NCBI GenBank assembly: GCA_937894495.1
Contig: CALCRR010000053.1
Span: forward strand, 1-18,741
Reading direction: 5' to 3'
Length of the DNA stretch: 18,741 bases
Source of the DNA: an uncultured Ruminococcus sp.
GTDB lineage: Bacteria > Bacillota > Clostridia > Oscillospirales > Ruminococcaceae
Positions within the stretch are counted from its first letter, which is position 1. Every line of letters starts with the position of its first letter. Of the stretch, positions 7,645-15,102 are shown one piece after another. Below the pieces are notes generated by a model. That model saw only the letters and a list, made by a program, of their open reading frames with translations, was not told the origin of the DNA and did not search any database. The translations under genes were made by a program, and so were the position numbers.

Positions 7645-8886
7645 ATGGAACAGCACGGAATAAGCAAACTGGACCTAAAAAGAAGAAACCGTATGCAGGT
7701 CCTTAAAATACTGAAACAGAGAGGACCTACATCAAGAATAGATATCGCAGGCACCCTGGAGCTCACCAGGGCAGCGGTAACTATCATCACCAATGAGATG
7801 ATAGAGCAGGGCATTATACAGGAGATAGGCGAGTATAAGCACATCACCGAAAAAGCTCCCCGAGGAAGAAAAAAGATACTTATTGACATAAACCACCACT
7901 ATAAGTTCGTCATCGGCGTAACTATCGAGGAGGATATCGTAAGTGTTGGTCTTTCCACCCTTTCGGGCGCTGTGCTGGATAAAAGGAACCTTTCTATCGA
8001 CCACACTATCGAGTATAACGCTATAGTCGATTTTATCAAAAAATCTATCAAAGAGGTGCTTGCAGACAACTGCCTGGATAAGACCTCTATCCTCGGCATA
8101 GGCTTCGGCGTGTTCCCCACCATGTATGAAAAGCTGGGTATCGAGGTGGTCGATAACGTGCCTAACTATTCAAGAGTTAAAAGCGTTATCAGGGGCTATA
8201 CCGACCTGCCGCTGGTGTTTGATAACTCTGTAAAGGGCACAGCTATGGCTAATATTGATTTTCTTAAAACCAAGGACCCCAACAGACAGAACATCGCATT
8301 TTTGCAGTACGGCAACACCGTGAACTTCGTTGTAACAAATCTTAACGAGCCTATTTTCTCCTACGATAACAGAACAAATTTCGTTGATAAAATGATAATC
8401 GACCCCACCACCAAGAGAGTATGCGATGTATGCGGAAGAAGGGGCTGCGTTGAGAGCGAGATAACCCCTGCTGCCACATTTGCAAAGCTGAAAGAAGTGT
8501 ATTCTCCCGACGCTACCCCCATTCTTTACGAGGCATCAAAGGGCAGGTTCAACGCTGTTACAAAGGAAATGCTCATAAATGCCTATGAGAAAGAGGACCC
8601 TGCGGTAAAGGCAACTATCGACCGAGAGGTAAGGCTCACTGCCGTGCTAATAAACAACCTTTATTTCTCCACCAACCCCCAGAAGATAGTTCTGCACCAC
8701 TTCAACATCAGAAACGGCAATGACAAGGACTTCACCCTCATAAGAGAAGCTGTCAGCGAGATAGGCGGACCCAAGGTGGCAAGCAAGATCGAGACTTCTA
8801 TCATTGAGGAAAAGCACCGCTTCCTTTCAGGCTGCGCACTGGCGATAAGAGAGCTGTTCTTCAACAAGGGCGGATTTGACTCTTGA
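7645..8886 (+). CDS. ROK-family transcriptional regulator with degenerate sugar-kinase motifs
   Basis: The product is 413 aa, the usual length for NagC/XylR-type ROK repressors. Residues 10-75 form a winged helix-turn-helix (NRMQVLKILKQRGPTSRIDI then AGTLELTRAAVTIITNEMIE). Residues 85-408 form the ROK fold. A cysteine cluster CDVCGRRGCVE lies at 260-270, but with two residues between the first cysteines, where the family consensus is CxCGxxGCxE. The phosphate-loop DxGGTxx is replaced by GVTIEEDIVSVGL. The conserved GEIGHM stretch is replaced by TNFVDKMIID. The catalytic NDAN region reads FDNSVKGTAMAN. Kinase activity is therefore unlikely. It is probably a DNA-binding repressor whose sensing site has diverged. 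ATTTTTGGAGGATATTATAA gives a ribosome binding site before the ATG. It stands alone, so its targets are unknown. Confidence 0.88.
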   Translation: MEQHGISKLDLKRRNRMQVLKILKQRGPTSRIDIAGTLELTRAAVTIITNEMIEQGIIQEIGEYKHITEKAPRGRKKILIDINHHYKFVIGVTIEEDIVSVGLSTLSGAVLDKRNLSIDHTIEYNAIVDFIKKSIKEVLADNCLDKTSILGIGFGVFPTMYEKLGIEVVDNVPNYSRVKSVIRGYTDLPLVFDNSVKGTAMANIDFLKTKDPNRQNIAFLQYGNTVNFVVTNLNEPIFSYDNRTNFVDKMIIDPTTKRVCDVCGRRGCVESEITPAATFAKLKEVYSPDATPILYEASKGRFNAVTKEMLINAYEKEDPAVKATIDREVRLTAVLINNLYFSTNPQKIVLHHFNIRNGNDKDFTLIREAVSEIGGPKVASKIETSIIEEKHRFLSGCALAIRELFFNKGGFDS

Positions 8887-8914
8887 TTTATAATTATTGT
8901 CGGTTAGATAAAAC

Positions 8915-8958
8915 GATAAAAAACGAGCTTGCCCCATAGTGTGGTAAGCTCGTTTTCG
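8915..8958. terminator. Bidirectional terminator between the ROK gene and folC
   Basis: AACGAGCTTGCC (8922-8933) pairs over 12 bp with GGTAAGCTCGTT (8943-8954), with one G-T pair. The T-tract is better on the minus strand (TTTTTTATCG), serving folC, while TTTTCGGTTTTC on the plus strand can serve the ROK gene. Confidence 0.9.
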
Positions 8959-8973
8959 GTTTTCAGCCTGAAT

Positions 8974-10296
8974 TTATTTGCCGCCGTCAAACTCTGTCCG
9001 ATCTTGCGAATTATCCTGCCCCCACGAATGGAGGACATCAGATACCAGAAAGAGCGAGCCGCAGATAAGGCATAGCCCATCGGGGTTCTCATTCTGCATT
9101 TTTCTTATCTCACCAGCAATGCTGCCCACCGCAGGATAAGCTTTGCCCCCTGCATTACTTATTATCTCAGCCAAAACCTCGGCGCTCTCGGCACGCTCGC
9201 TGAAACCGTCTACCGTCACAAAGCGCTCAACAAAGGGTATCAGCTTTGATACCGCCTCGGCAATGCTTTTGTCACGGCACATACCTATTACCGCCCGACA
9301 AGGCAGCTTGCCGCTGCTCTCTATCACCTTTGCCAAAGCCCCCATACCGTCGGGATTATGCGCACCGTCCAGCACCGTCAGCGGCGAATGAGAAACGACC
9401 TCTGCCCTGCCGTGTATGACCGCCCTCGAAATGCCCATTGCAGCGCTGTCATCATCAAGCTCAAATCCATCTTTTATCAGCCAAAAGCCCTCGATAACGC
9501 TCATGGCATTGAGCACCTGGTGATATCCCCCCATAGCGGTTGAATACTCTCTGCCCCTGTACTCAAAACGTGTGCCGAAAATGCCGCTCTCGCCAAGCTT
9601 CATAAGGCTCAGATCGGGTATGACCAGCTGCGCCCCCTTTTCGGCAGCAGTGCGGCTCACAACATCGACCACCCTCATATCATTGCCTGCGCTGAGCACG
9701 CAAGGCACCTGTGGCTTTATTATGCCTGCCTTCTGGGCAGCTATCTCTTCAAGGGTGTCACCCAGTATGGCGGTGTGGTCGTAGTCTACCGAGCCTATCA
9801 CCGTCAGCACCGAGGTATTCACCACATTGGTGCAGTCAAGCAAGCCCCCGAGCCCTGTCTCCAGCACCACCACATCACAGCTTTGTCTCTCAAAATGTAA
9901 AAAAGCTATAGCCTGAGTTATCTCAAACTGCGAAAAGCCCTTGTCTCCCCCAAGAGACTCAATGGCTTTTTTCACCACCGCAGCAAGCTCTTCAAGCTCA
10001 CCCTGTGAGATATTTTCACCGTTTACCCTTATCCTGTCAGAATATTCCAATATGTAGGGCGAGGTGAAAAGCCCAGTTTTAAGCCCCGAGCATATAAAGC
10101 CCTCACTGAACATCTGCGCCATAGAGCCCTTGCCGTTGGTGCCTGCAATGTGCACAAATCTAAGCCGCTCCTGCGGATCACCCACCGCATGAAGCAGCCT
10201 TTTTATCCTTGAAAGATCCTTGACAGGCTTCCCCGAGTGAGAAAACCCCATGATGTACTCCATGACGGTACTTTTACTATTTTCAAACATTATCAT
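8974..10296 (-). CDS. folC: Bifunctional folylpolyglutamate synthase/dihydrofolate synthase
   Basis: The product is 440 aa from the chosen start. It adds glutamate to dihydropteroate and to folates, using ATP, in the cytoplasm. Visible motifs are the P-loop AGTNGKGSMAQMF (P-loop at residues 52-58), ETGLGGLLDCTNVV (family usually GLGGRLDATN, so an Arg to Leu change is present), VDYDHTAILGDTLEEIAAQK then AGIIKP (Mur ligase middle domain), and VLDGAHNPDGM (C-terminal domain). The frame stays open five codons further, to ATG 10309-10311, but that ATG has no ribosome binding site and lies beside a repeat array. GAAGG, 6 nt before ATG 10294-10296, supports the shorter start. ATG 10288-10290 is a third option. 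No clear promoter is visible in the repeat-rich upstream gap. Confidence 0.93.
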   Translation of the reverse strand: MIMFENSKSTVMEYIMGFSHSGKPVKDLSRIKRLLHAVGDPQERLRFVHIAGTNGKGSMAQMFSEGFICSGLKTGLFTSPYILEYSDRIRVNGENISQGELEELAAVVKKAIESLGGDKGFSQFEITQAIAFLHFERQSCDVVVLETGLGGLLDCTNVVNTSVLTVIGSVDYDHTAILGDTLEEIAAQKAGIIKPQVPCVLSAGNDMRVVDVVSRTAAEKGAQLVIPDLSLMKLGESGIFGTRFEYRGREYSTAMGGYHQVLNAMSVIEGFWLIKDGFELDDDSAAMGISRAVIHGRAEVVSHSPLTVLDGAHNPDGMGALAKVIESSGKLPCRAVIGMCRDKSIAEAVSKLIPFVERFVTVDGFSERAESAEVLAEIISNAGGKAYPAVGSIAGEIRKMQNENPDGLCLICGSLFLVSDVLHSWGQDNSQDRTEFDGGK

Positions 10297-10312
10297 ACAC
10301 AACCTTCGCATT

Positions 10313-10373
10313 CTAGTCGCTAGTTATTCAGAGAGCTAGTGGCTTTTAGAGGTAAGAAGTAAGAGGTAAGAAA
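10313..10373. repeat. 7-bp tandem repeat array (locus 2), upstream of folC
   Basis: A degenerate 7-bp periodicity runs across this stretch on the plus strand. It begins CTAGTCG, CTAGTTA and ends TTAGAGG, TAAGAAG, TAAGAGG, TAAGAAA (10346-10373). In phase the units match GYNAGNN, as at locus 1. It begins 2 bp before the most upstream possible folC ATG. Confidence 0.7.
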
Positions 10374-10428
10374 ACCGTTTACAAAATTATGCGGCAGCAC
10401 GCACAAATACACGATTTTAAAGACTGCT
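10374..10428. other. Unassigned spacer between two repeat arrays
   Basis: This 55-bp stretch separates the two heptamer arrays upstream of folC. I see no promoter, gene or stable hairpin in it. Confidence 0.4.
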
Positions 10429-10471
10429 GCTAGTCGCTAGTGGTTAGAGAGCTAGTGGCTAGAAATTTAGA
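10429..10471. repeat. 7-bp tandem repeat array (locus 3), upstream of folC
   Basis: Units on the plus strand are GCTAGTC, GCTAGTG, GTTAGAG, one extra A at 10450, then GCTAGTG, GCTAGAA, ATTTAGA. The single-base slip after three units suggests decay or replication slippage. The units share GYNAGNN with the other three arrays. Confidence 0.75.
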
Positions 10472-10639
10472 TATCAAACTTTGACAGTTTATTAAAGTTC
10501 GCCATTCAAGGCGCAAAGCCTGTCTATCCGACTTTGCAGAAAAGATGAACATAGCAGATTATTCAAGGCTCAAACATAGCGTGCGGTGAAAGGCTCAAAC
10601 TTTAGGAACGAAATCGGTTTCTTCCGTTGCGTCAGCCAA

Positions 10640-10668
10640 AAACAACCCAAAAAGTGCGGTTGCGCACT
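10640..10668 (-). terminator. Possible terminator downstream of uvrC
   Basis: On the minus strand AGTGCG (10663-10668) pairs with CGCACT (10653-10658) around a CAAC loop. TTTTGGGTTGTTTTT follows. It lies about 160 nt after the uvrC stop, inside the repeat-rich gap. The stem is short, so strength is uncertain. Confidence 0.5.
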
Positions 10669-10754
10669 CTTGAAACCAAGCGGCACGTTGGTCACCACAC
10701 GGACAAACAGGTAACGAAATAAAGAGCGCGCTCAAGCCTCGCGCCAGCAGGCTT

Positions 10755-10780
10755 GCGGGGTCTGGGGCAGAGCCCCAGCT
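10755..10780. repeat. GC-rich hairpin with CCCCAGACCCC arm
   Basis: On the minus strand, GCTGGGGC-TCT-GCCCCAGACCCCGC forms an 8-bp hairpin followed by AGACCCC. The same CTGGGG...CCCCAGACCCC layout occurs in the opposite orientation at the right end of the window (18697-18739), with a different and longer inner stem. Confidence 0.6.
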
Positions 10781-10826
10781 CAAGGCACAAAGGTTGGGAA
10801 AAGCGCCACCCAGCTCAAGGCTCAAA

Positions 10827-12668
10827 CTATAGCTGCGCAATAATGTCCATAAGACTCTGCGCAACCTCAGCGTTCACGCCTGCGGTGGTCCTTATCTCGT
10901 CAAGAGTTGCTTTTTTCAGCGCCTCTTTGGTCTTGAAAGCAGTTATCAGCCTGGCAGCCTTTTTCTCGCCCACACCCTTTACCGAGGTCAGCTCAAGAGT
11001 AAAAGCGCTCTTTTTGCGCTTTGACCTCTGGTAGGTTATAGCCACCCTGTGGACCTCGTCCTGAATGGCAGTAACAAGATTAAAAGCCGACCTGCTTTTA
11101 ACTATAGATATCTCACCGTCACCTGTGGCAATAGCCCTTGTGCGGTGCTTGTCGTCCTTCACCAAACCGTATAGCGGCACATCAATGCCCAGCCTTTTCA
11201 GTACAGGCGCAATGGTGTTAACATGACCGTTGCCGCCGTCAAGCAGTATCAGATCGGGCAGAGTCGCAAAGCCCTCGTCAGTCTTTTCAAAATAATTGCG
11301 AAAACGCCTTTCTATCACCTCAGCCATGCAAGCGTAGTCGTTCTGCTCCTCCACCGTCTTTATCGAAAACCGCTTGTAGCGCTTTTTGCAGGGTCTGCCG
11401 TTTTCAAAAACTACCATGCCTGCCACCATGTCGGTGGACGCCAGATTGGATATGTCGTAGCACTCTATAAACTCAGGGGGCTTGCTCATGCCCAGCGCCT
11501 TTGCAAGCTCCTCCAAGCCTGCTACCTCCCTGCCTGTCCTGCCTACCTTTACCGAGATGTATTCGTTGGCATTGCTTTTTGCAAGAGTGGCAAGCCTCAG
11601 CAAATGTCCTTTTTTTGGTACAGTTATGTGGGTAGCATGACCGTACTTCTCCCTTAAAAACTGCTCTATCAGCTGTGCGTTTTCAAGCTCCTCGTCAAGA
11701 ATAATGGTCTTGGGGGCACTGTCCTTCATGGAGTAGTAGCTCAGCACGAACTCCTCCAGCATATTGCCGCTCTCGCCGCTGTCTCCCAGATAATAATCCG
11801 CCTTGTCGGTGAGCCTGCCGCCGCGGTACATTATCACGCTGGCGCAGGCTATCTCAACATTCTGCGAGATAGCTATTATGTCGCAGTCAGGCACAGTCTC
11901 GTCTATTATCTTCTGGCTCTCGGCAGCCTTTTTTATGGCGTTTATGCGGTCTCTCAAACGTGCTGCCAGCTCAAATTCAAGGTTTTCGGCTGCCCTCTCC
12001 ATCTCGGCGGTCAGTCTCTCCACCGACTGGGACGAACCGTTTTTGATGTAGTCCACAGCCTGCTCCACCACAGTGCGGTATTCCTCCTCTGAAAACTCCC
12101 CCGTGCAAACGCCCATGCACCGCTTTATGTGATAGTTAAGACAGGGTCTTGCCTTTTTGAGATCCCTTGGGAACACCCTGGTGCAGGTGGGCAGCCTGAA
12201 CACCTTGTTGGCTTCCTCCACCGCCTGCTTTACCGCATAAGAGCTGGTGTAGGGTCCAATATATTCAGCGCCGTCATCGAATTTTTGCAGCACCGCCTGT
12301 AACCTGGGATAAGGCCCGCTTGTAACACGTATATAGCTGTAGCCCTTGTCGTCCTTTAAAAGAATGTTGTACTTGGGGGTGTGCAGCTTTATCAGCGAGC
12401 ATTCCAGCACCAGCGCTTCAAACTCGCTGTCGGTGACTATAAAATCATAGTCGTTGACATTCGATACCATTTTCCACACCTTGGGCAGATGATCCTGCCC
12501 CTTGCGGAAATATGAAGTCACCCTGTTGCGCAGATTTTTCGCCTTGCCTATATATATTATCTTCCCCGTCTTATCCTTCATGATATAGCACCCCGGCGAG
12601 GTGGTCAGCTTTGAGGTCTTATCCCTCAGATAAGGCAGCCTTTGGTTGTGCTCATCTGTAATGTACAT
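10827..12668 (-). CDS. uvrC: UvrABC excinuclease subunit C
   Basis: The product is 613 aa, full length. UvrC makes both cuts around a DNA lesion in nucleotide excision repair after loading by UvrA/UvrB. The N-terminal GIY-YIG nuclease (about 22-100) shows SPGCYIM, IIYIGKAKNLRNRV and SEFEALVLE. Four cysteines at 162, 176, 184 and 188 (C...C...CMGVC) match the cluster proposed to bind iron-sulfur. A UVR helical motif lies near 215-250 (ERLTAEMERAAENLEFELAA). The RNase H-like nuclease shows ECYDISN (Asp405), LILLDGGNGH (Asp477) and VKDDKHRTRAI (His508). Tandem helix-hairpin-helix motifs end the protein (SVKGVGEKKAARLITAF). GAAGGTGAAGAA precedes the ATG. An intrinsic terminator ends only 12 nt before this ATG, leaving little room for a separate promoter. 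The stop codon lies inside a repeat. Confidence 0.97.
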   Translation of the reverse strand: MYITDEHNQRLPYLRDKTSKLTTSPGCYIMKDKTGKIIYIGKAKNLRNRVTSYFRKGQDHLPKVWKMVSNVNDYDFIVTDSEFEALVLECSLIKLHTPKYNILLKDDKGYSYIRVTSGPYPRLQAVLQKFDDGAEYIGPYTSSYAVKQAVEEANKVFRLPTCTRVFPRDLKKARPCLNYHIKRCMGVCTGEFSEEEYRTVVEQAVDYIKNGSSQSVERLTAEMERAAENLEFELAARLRDRINAIKKAAESQKIIDETVPDCDIIAISQNVEIACASVIMYRGGRLTDKADYYLGDSGESGNMLEEFVLSYYSMKDSAPKTIILDEELENAQLIEQFLREKYGHATHITVPKKGHLLRLATLAKSNANEYISVKVGRTGREVAGLEELAKALGMSKPPEFIECYDISNLASTDMVAGMVVFENGRPCKKRYKRFSIKTVEEQNDYACMAEVIERRFRNYFEKTDEGFATLPDLILLDGGNGHVNTIAPVLKRLGIDVPLYGLVKDDKHRTRAIATGDGEISIVKSRSAFNLVTAIQDEVHRVAITYQRSKRKKSAFTLELTSVKGVGEKKAARLITAFKTKEALKKATLDEIRTTAGVNAEVAQSLMDIIAQL

Positions 12669-12680
12669 TTCTTCACCTTC

Positions 12681-12709
12681 AAAAAACGGGTGGAAACCAG
12701 CTCCACCCG
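12681..12709 (-). terminator. Intrinsic terminator between the kinase gene and uvrC
   Basis: On the minus strand, CGGGTGGA (12702-12709) and TCCACCCG (12687-12694) form a perfect 8-bp GC-rich stem with a 7-nt loop. Exactly six T residues follow (12681-12686). The uvrC ribosome binding site starts immediately after. It ends the two-component operon and may attenuate uvrC expression. Confidence 0.85.
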
Positions 12710-12713
12710 ATAA

Positions 12714-12755
12714 ATAGTTGCATTCTTGACGTGCATTCTTGCTTCTTGCCGCTAG
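12714..12755. repeat. 7-bp tandem repeat array (locus 4), at the end of the kinase gene
   Basis: On the minus strand six contiguous 7-mers run CTAGCGG, CAAGAAG, CAAGAAT, GCACGTC, AAGAATG, CAACTAT; shifted by one, the repeated unit is GCAAGAA. On the plus strand it shows as the 10-bp direct repeat TGCATTCTTG (12719-12728 and 12732-12741). The kinase stop codon TAG (12752-12754) lies in the first unit. Confidence 0.65.
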
Positions 12756-14248
12756 AGGGGTATCTCAAACCAGAATGTTGACCCCTTGCCCTCTTCGGAG
12801 CGTACTCCGAAAGCAAAATCGTGGCATTTTAATATCTCCTTGCAGATAGAAAGCCCCAGTCCCGTTCCTACCACATCACGCTTTACTCTCTCGCCCCTGT
12901 AGTAGCGGTCGAAAACCTTTGGCAGCAGCTCCTTTGATATGCCCTTGCCGTTGTCCGAGACCTCAATGCGCACCGCATTGTCAAGATCTATCTGCCTCAG
13001 CCTTATGACCTTGTTATCACCTGTGTAGTTGATAGCATTGTTTATAAAGTTGTAGATCACCTGGTCTATCTTGTCGGGGTCAGCCTTTACCTTCCTGTCA
13101 TCATCAAGCTCACACTGAATGTCATAGCCGTTTTGCTCTATCAGCAGCTGGTATCTGGTCATGCAGTCCTTTAGCTTGTCATTCACCGAGAACTCCTTGA
13201 TGTTAAGCTCCATATTGCCCGACTCCAGCTTTGAAAGCTCCAGCAGATTGTTTACCAGATTTGAAAGCCTGTCAGCTTCGTCGATTATCACCTGCACGTG
13301 CTCTGCCCTCTTAACAGGGTTGTCCCCCGACAGATCTCTTATCATCTCGGCATAAGCCTTGACCATTGTCAGCGGCGTTCGCAGGTCGTGGGATATGTTG
13401 GCTATGAGCTCTTTTCTCAGATCCGATACCTTTCGTATCTCGTTCTTGGCGTCATTTAGCACCTCTGAGAGCTCGTCCACCTCTTTATAGCCCTTGCCGT
13501 CGAACTCCACCTCATAGTCGCCCTCACCGAAACGCTTTGCGGTCTTTGTTATATTCACTATCGGTCGGGATACCCTCATGGATATGAACATGGTAACAAT
13601 AAACGCCATTTCAAAGAGTATCACAGTGATGTAGATAAGCTGCTCTCTGATGATACTTACCGTGGAGTCGATAGGCTCTATGGTGCTCTCAATAAACAGA
13701 TAAGCCTGCTTTGGGGCGTCATCGGTGTATATCTTGGCGCAGTAATAAATGCCCTTTACCTCAAAATCGGGATTTTTATACACCTTGGTTATATAGTTCT
13801 CGTCGGCATCGTCCAGCTCGTTTTTCAGCTGAAAGATCTCCAGCGAATAGTTTTCGGTAACATCACGGCTCAGCTGCGAGAACGAGCCTAAGTTGTTCTC
13901 CAGCGTTTCAACATTGCCTGCTTCGTCGGTGATAACTATGCACAGGCTGTTGTCATAAGCCACAGTTTTGTTGGTGCGGCTCTCCCTGTCGGTATCATAG
14001 GCATCTATTATCTTGTTGGCAGCCTTGTTTATATCTCTGATCTTGGCGCTGCGGTAATAGTTTGCCAAAAAGGCATACTGGAACAGCCACATAAAAACCA
14101 GTATGAACACTGTAAATATCATAAAATACAGCCACACATACGCAGTTATACCTGCCCTGCCCGTAAAAAAGCTTTTTACTGCCGAGGGCTTTTTTGCCTT
14201 CCTCGCCTTTGCCTGCTTCTTACCCTCGCTCTTACTGGATCTTTTCAA
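12752..14248 (-). CDS. Membrane sensor histidine kinase
   Basis: The product is 498 aa. A very basic N-terminus (KRSSKSEGKKQAKARKAKK) precedes the first membrane helix (about 34-60). Residues 61-200 form an extracytoplasmic sensor region, and a second helix spans about 203-224. A HAMP linker follows (about 225-278), then HisKA with LIANISHDLRTPLTMVKAYA, where His287 is the phosphoacceptor. The ATPase domain shows N400FINNAINY (N box), SDNGKGIS (G1), VFDRYYRGE (F box) and GTGLGLSICK (G2). All catalytic motifs are intact. It starts 17 bp inside the end of the response regulator gene, so the pair is translationally coupled. The extracytoplasmic domain has no recognised fold and the signal is unknown. 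The gene order (OmpR-type regulator, then kinase with HAMP) resembles envelope-stress systems, but that is only a resemblance. The stop codon is part of a heptamer repeat array. Confidence 0.95.
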   Translation of the reverse strand: MKRSSKSEGKKQAKARKAKKPSAVKSFFTGRAGITAYVWLYFMIFTVFILVFMWLFQYAFLANYYRSAKIRDINKAANKIIDAYDTDRESRTNKTVAYDNSLCIVITDEAGNVETLENNLGSFSQLSRDVTENYSLEIFQLKNELDDADENYITKVYKNPDFEVKGIYYCAKIYTDDAPKQAYLFIESTIEPIDSTVSIIREQLIYITVILFEMAFIVTMFISMRVSRPIVNITKTAKRFGEGDYEVEFDGKGYKEVDELSEVLNDAKNEIRKVSDLRKELIANISHDLRTPLTMVKAYAEMIRDLSGDNPVKRAEHVQVIIDEADRLSNLVNNLLELSKLESGNMELNIKEFSVNDKLKDCMTRYQLLIEQNGYDIQCELDDDRKVKADPDKIDQVIYNFINNAINYTGDNKVIRLRQIDLDNAVRIEVSDNGKGISKELLPKVFDRYYRGERVKRDVVGTGLGLSICKEILKCHDFAFGVRSEEGKGSTFWFEIPL

Positions 14249-14906
14249 ACTTATATCCCATTCCTCTCAGAGTAACGATAAGGTTGCGGTATTCGCCCAG
14301 GCTGTTTCTCAGCATTTTTATATGTGTGTCGATAGTTCTGTCATCGCCGTAGAAATCAAAGCCCCAGACCTCTTCCAGCAGCTTTTCTCTTGAAAGGGCT
14401 ATGTTCATATTTCTCACCAGGTAGAAAAGCAGGTCATACTCCTTGGGAGTCATAGAAACCTTTTCGCCGTCTATCTTCACCTCTCTGGCGGTGAAGTTTA
14501 TCTCAAGTCCCTTATACCTGATTATCTCCTCAGTATTCTGGTGCGCCTTTGCACGGTTGAGCACGGCTCTTATCCTTGCCATGAGCTCCTTGGGCGAGAA
14601 GGGCTTGACCACATAGTCATCAACACCTATCTCAAAGCCGAAGAGCTTGTCATACTCCTCGCCCCTTGCCGAAAGCATGATAACAGGTATCTTTTTTATC
14701 TTCTGTATCTCCTTGCAGGCTGAATATCCGTCAAGGCGGGGCATCATGATATCCATAACGATAATATCAAAATCCTCGGTCTTTACCTTTTCAACAGCGT
14801 CCATGCCGTCCTCGGCTTCAACCACCTCAAAGCCCTCGAACTCAGCATACTCTCTTATAATGGTACGTATTTTAGCTTCATCGTCAACTACCAGTATCCT
14901 AGCCAT
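14232..14906 (-). CDS. OmpR/PhoB-family response regulator
   Basis: The product is 224 aa. The receiver domain (1-118) has the acidic pair in VVDDE, phospho-acceptor Asp52 in IIVMDIMMPRLDG, the switch residue Ser79 in VIMLSARGEE, and Lys101 in VVKPFSPKEL. The winged-helix DNA-binding domain (about 128-222) shows KEYDLLFYLVRNMNIALSRE, LLEEVWGFDFYGDDRTIDTH and the terminal LRGMGYKFE. AAAGGAG lies 9 nt before ATG 14904-14906. It is the partner of the kinase whose gene overlaps its 3' end by 17 bp. The targets are unknown; the operon may regulate itself. Confidence 0.97.
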   Translation of the reverse strand: MARILVVDDEAKIRTIIREYAEFEGFEVVEAEDGMDAVEKVKTEDFDIIVMDIMMPRLDGYSACKEIQKIKKIPVIMLSARGEEYDKLFGFEIGVDDYVVKPFSPKELMARIRAVLNRAKAHQNTEEIIRYKGLEINFTAREVKIDGEKVSMTPKEYDLLFYLVRNMNIALSREKLLEEVWGFDFYGDDRTIDTHIKMLRNSLGEYRNLIVTLRGMGYKFEKIQ

Positions 14907-14948
14907 ATGTAACAGCTCCTTTCAAAAAATAACTGCAATATTACTCAC

Positions 14949-14976
14949 TATATATAATAAACCAAATATGTGTAAA
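14949..14976 (-). promoter_or_regulatory. Possible promoter of the two-component operon
   Basis: On the minus strand TTTACA (14971-14976) is followed after 16 nt by TATATA (14949-14954) in an AT-rich stretch. The match is moderate, and the surrounding sequence offers alternative -10 hexamers. Confidence 0.35.
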
Positions 14977-15075
14977 ATTTGTGACAATTAAAGGAATATT
15001 CACTCAGAGATAAAAATACGGGGGCTTTTGCGCCTTTGGCTGAGGTATTTCTATATATTTCGGCATATGGCTGAT

Positions 15076-15099
15076 ATTTTTTGACAGCTGTCAAAAAAT
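15076..15099. promoter_or_regulatory. 24-bp perfect palindrome, candidate operator for the hemolysin III gene
   Basis: The half-site ATTTTTTGACAG is followed immediately by its exact reverse complement, with no mismatch and no spacer. It ends 3 bp before the TTGACA of the downstream promoter, a typical place for a dimeric repressor or activator. Each arm contains TTGACA, but neither is followed by a -10 at the right distance on either strand, so it is not itself a promoter pair. The cognate regulator is unknown. Confidence 0.65.
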
Positions 15100-15102
15100 C
15101 GC

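Larger units (their letters stand above)
10488..10832. repeat. Intergenic cluster of GTTTGAGCCTTGA-like repeats downstream of uvrC
   Basis: On the minus strand a motif close to GTTTGAGCCTTGA occurs about five times: 10812-10829 (over the uvrC stop codon), 10777-10792 (TTTGTGCCTTGAGCT), 10588-10604 (GTTTGAGCCTTTC), 10561-10576 (GTTTGAGCCTTGAAT) and 10504-10518 (TTTGCGCCTTGAAT). CAAGCCT/AGGCTTG (10733-10755) forms a related inverted repeat. Between them is the GGGGC/GCCCC hairpin at 10755-10780. An 89-aa minus-strand open frame (10595-10864) covers much of this, but it overlaps uvrC, lacks a ribosome binding site and has repeat-derived composition, so I do not call it. The pattern suggests a dispersed intergenic element. 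No transposase is present. Confidence 0.5.

Noticed and set aside
10595..10864. 89-aa minus-strand open frame after uvrC
   Set aside because: It overlaps the uvrC end, its content is made of the intergenic repeats, and there is no ribosome binding site. It is probably a repeat-derived frame.
7108..12755. CRISPR array from the short repeats
   Set aside because: The repeats are 7 bp, contiguous and degenerate, without unique spacers, and no cas genes are present.
15010..15060. Possible structured RNA (AAATAC...GTATTT with GGGGGCTTTTGCGCC inside)
   Set aside because: It lies upstream of the promoters on both strands, so neither neighbouring gene would carry it in its leader. No riboswitch class fits.
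15081..15094. Divergent TTGACA boxes inside the palindrome as promoters
   Set aside because: No -10 hexamer lies 16-18 nt away on either strand. The operator reading fits better.
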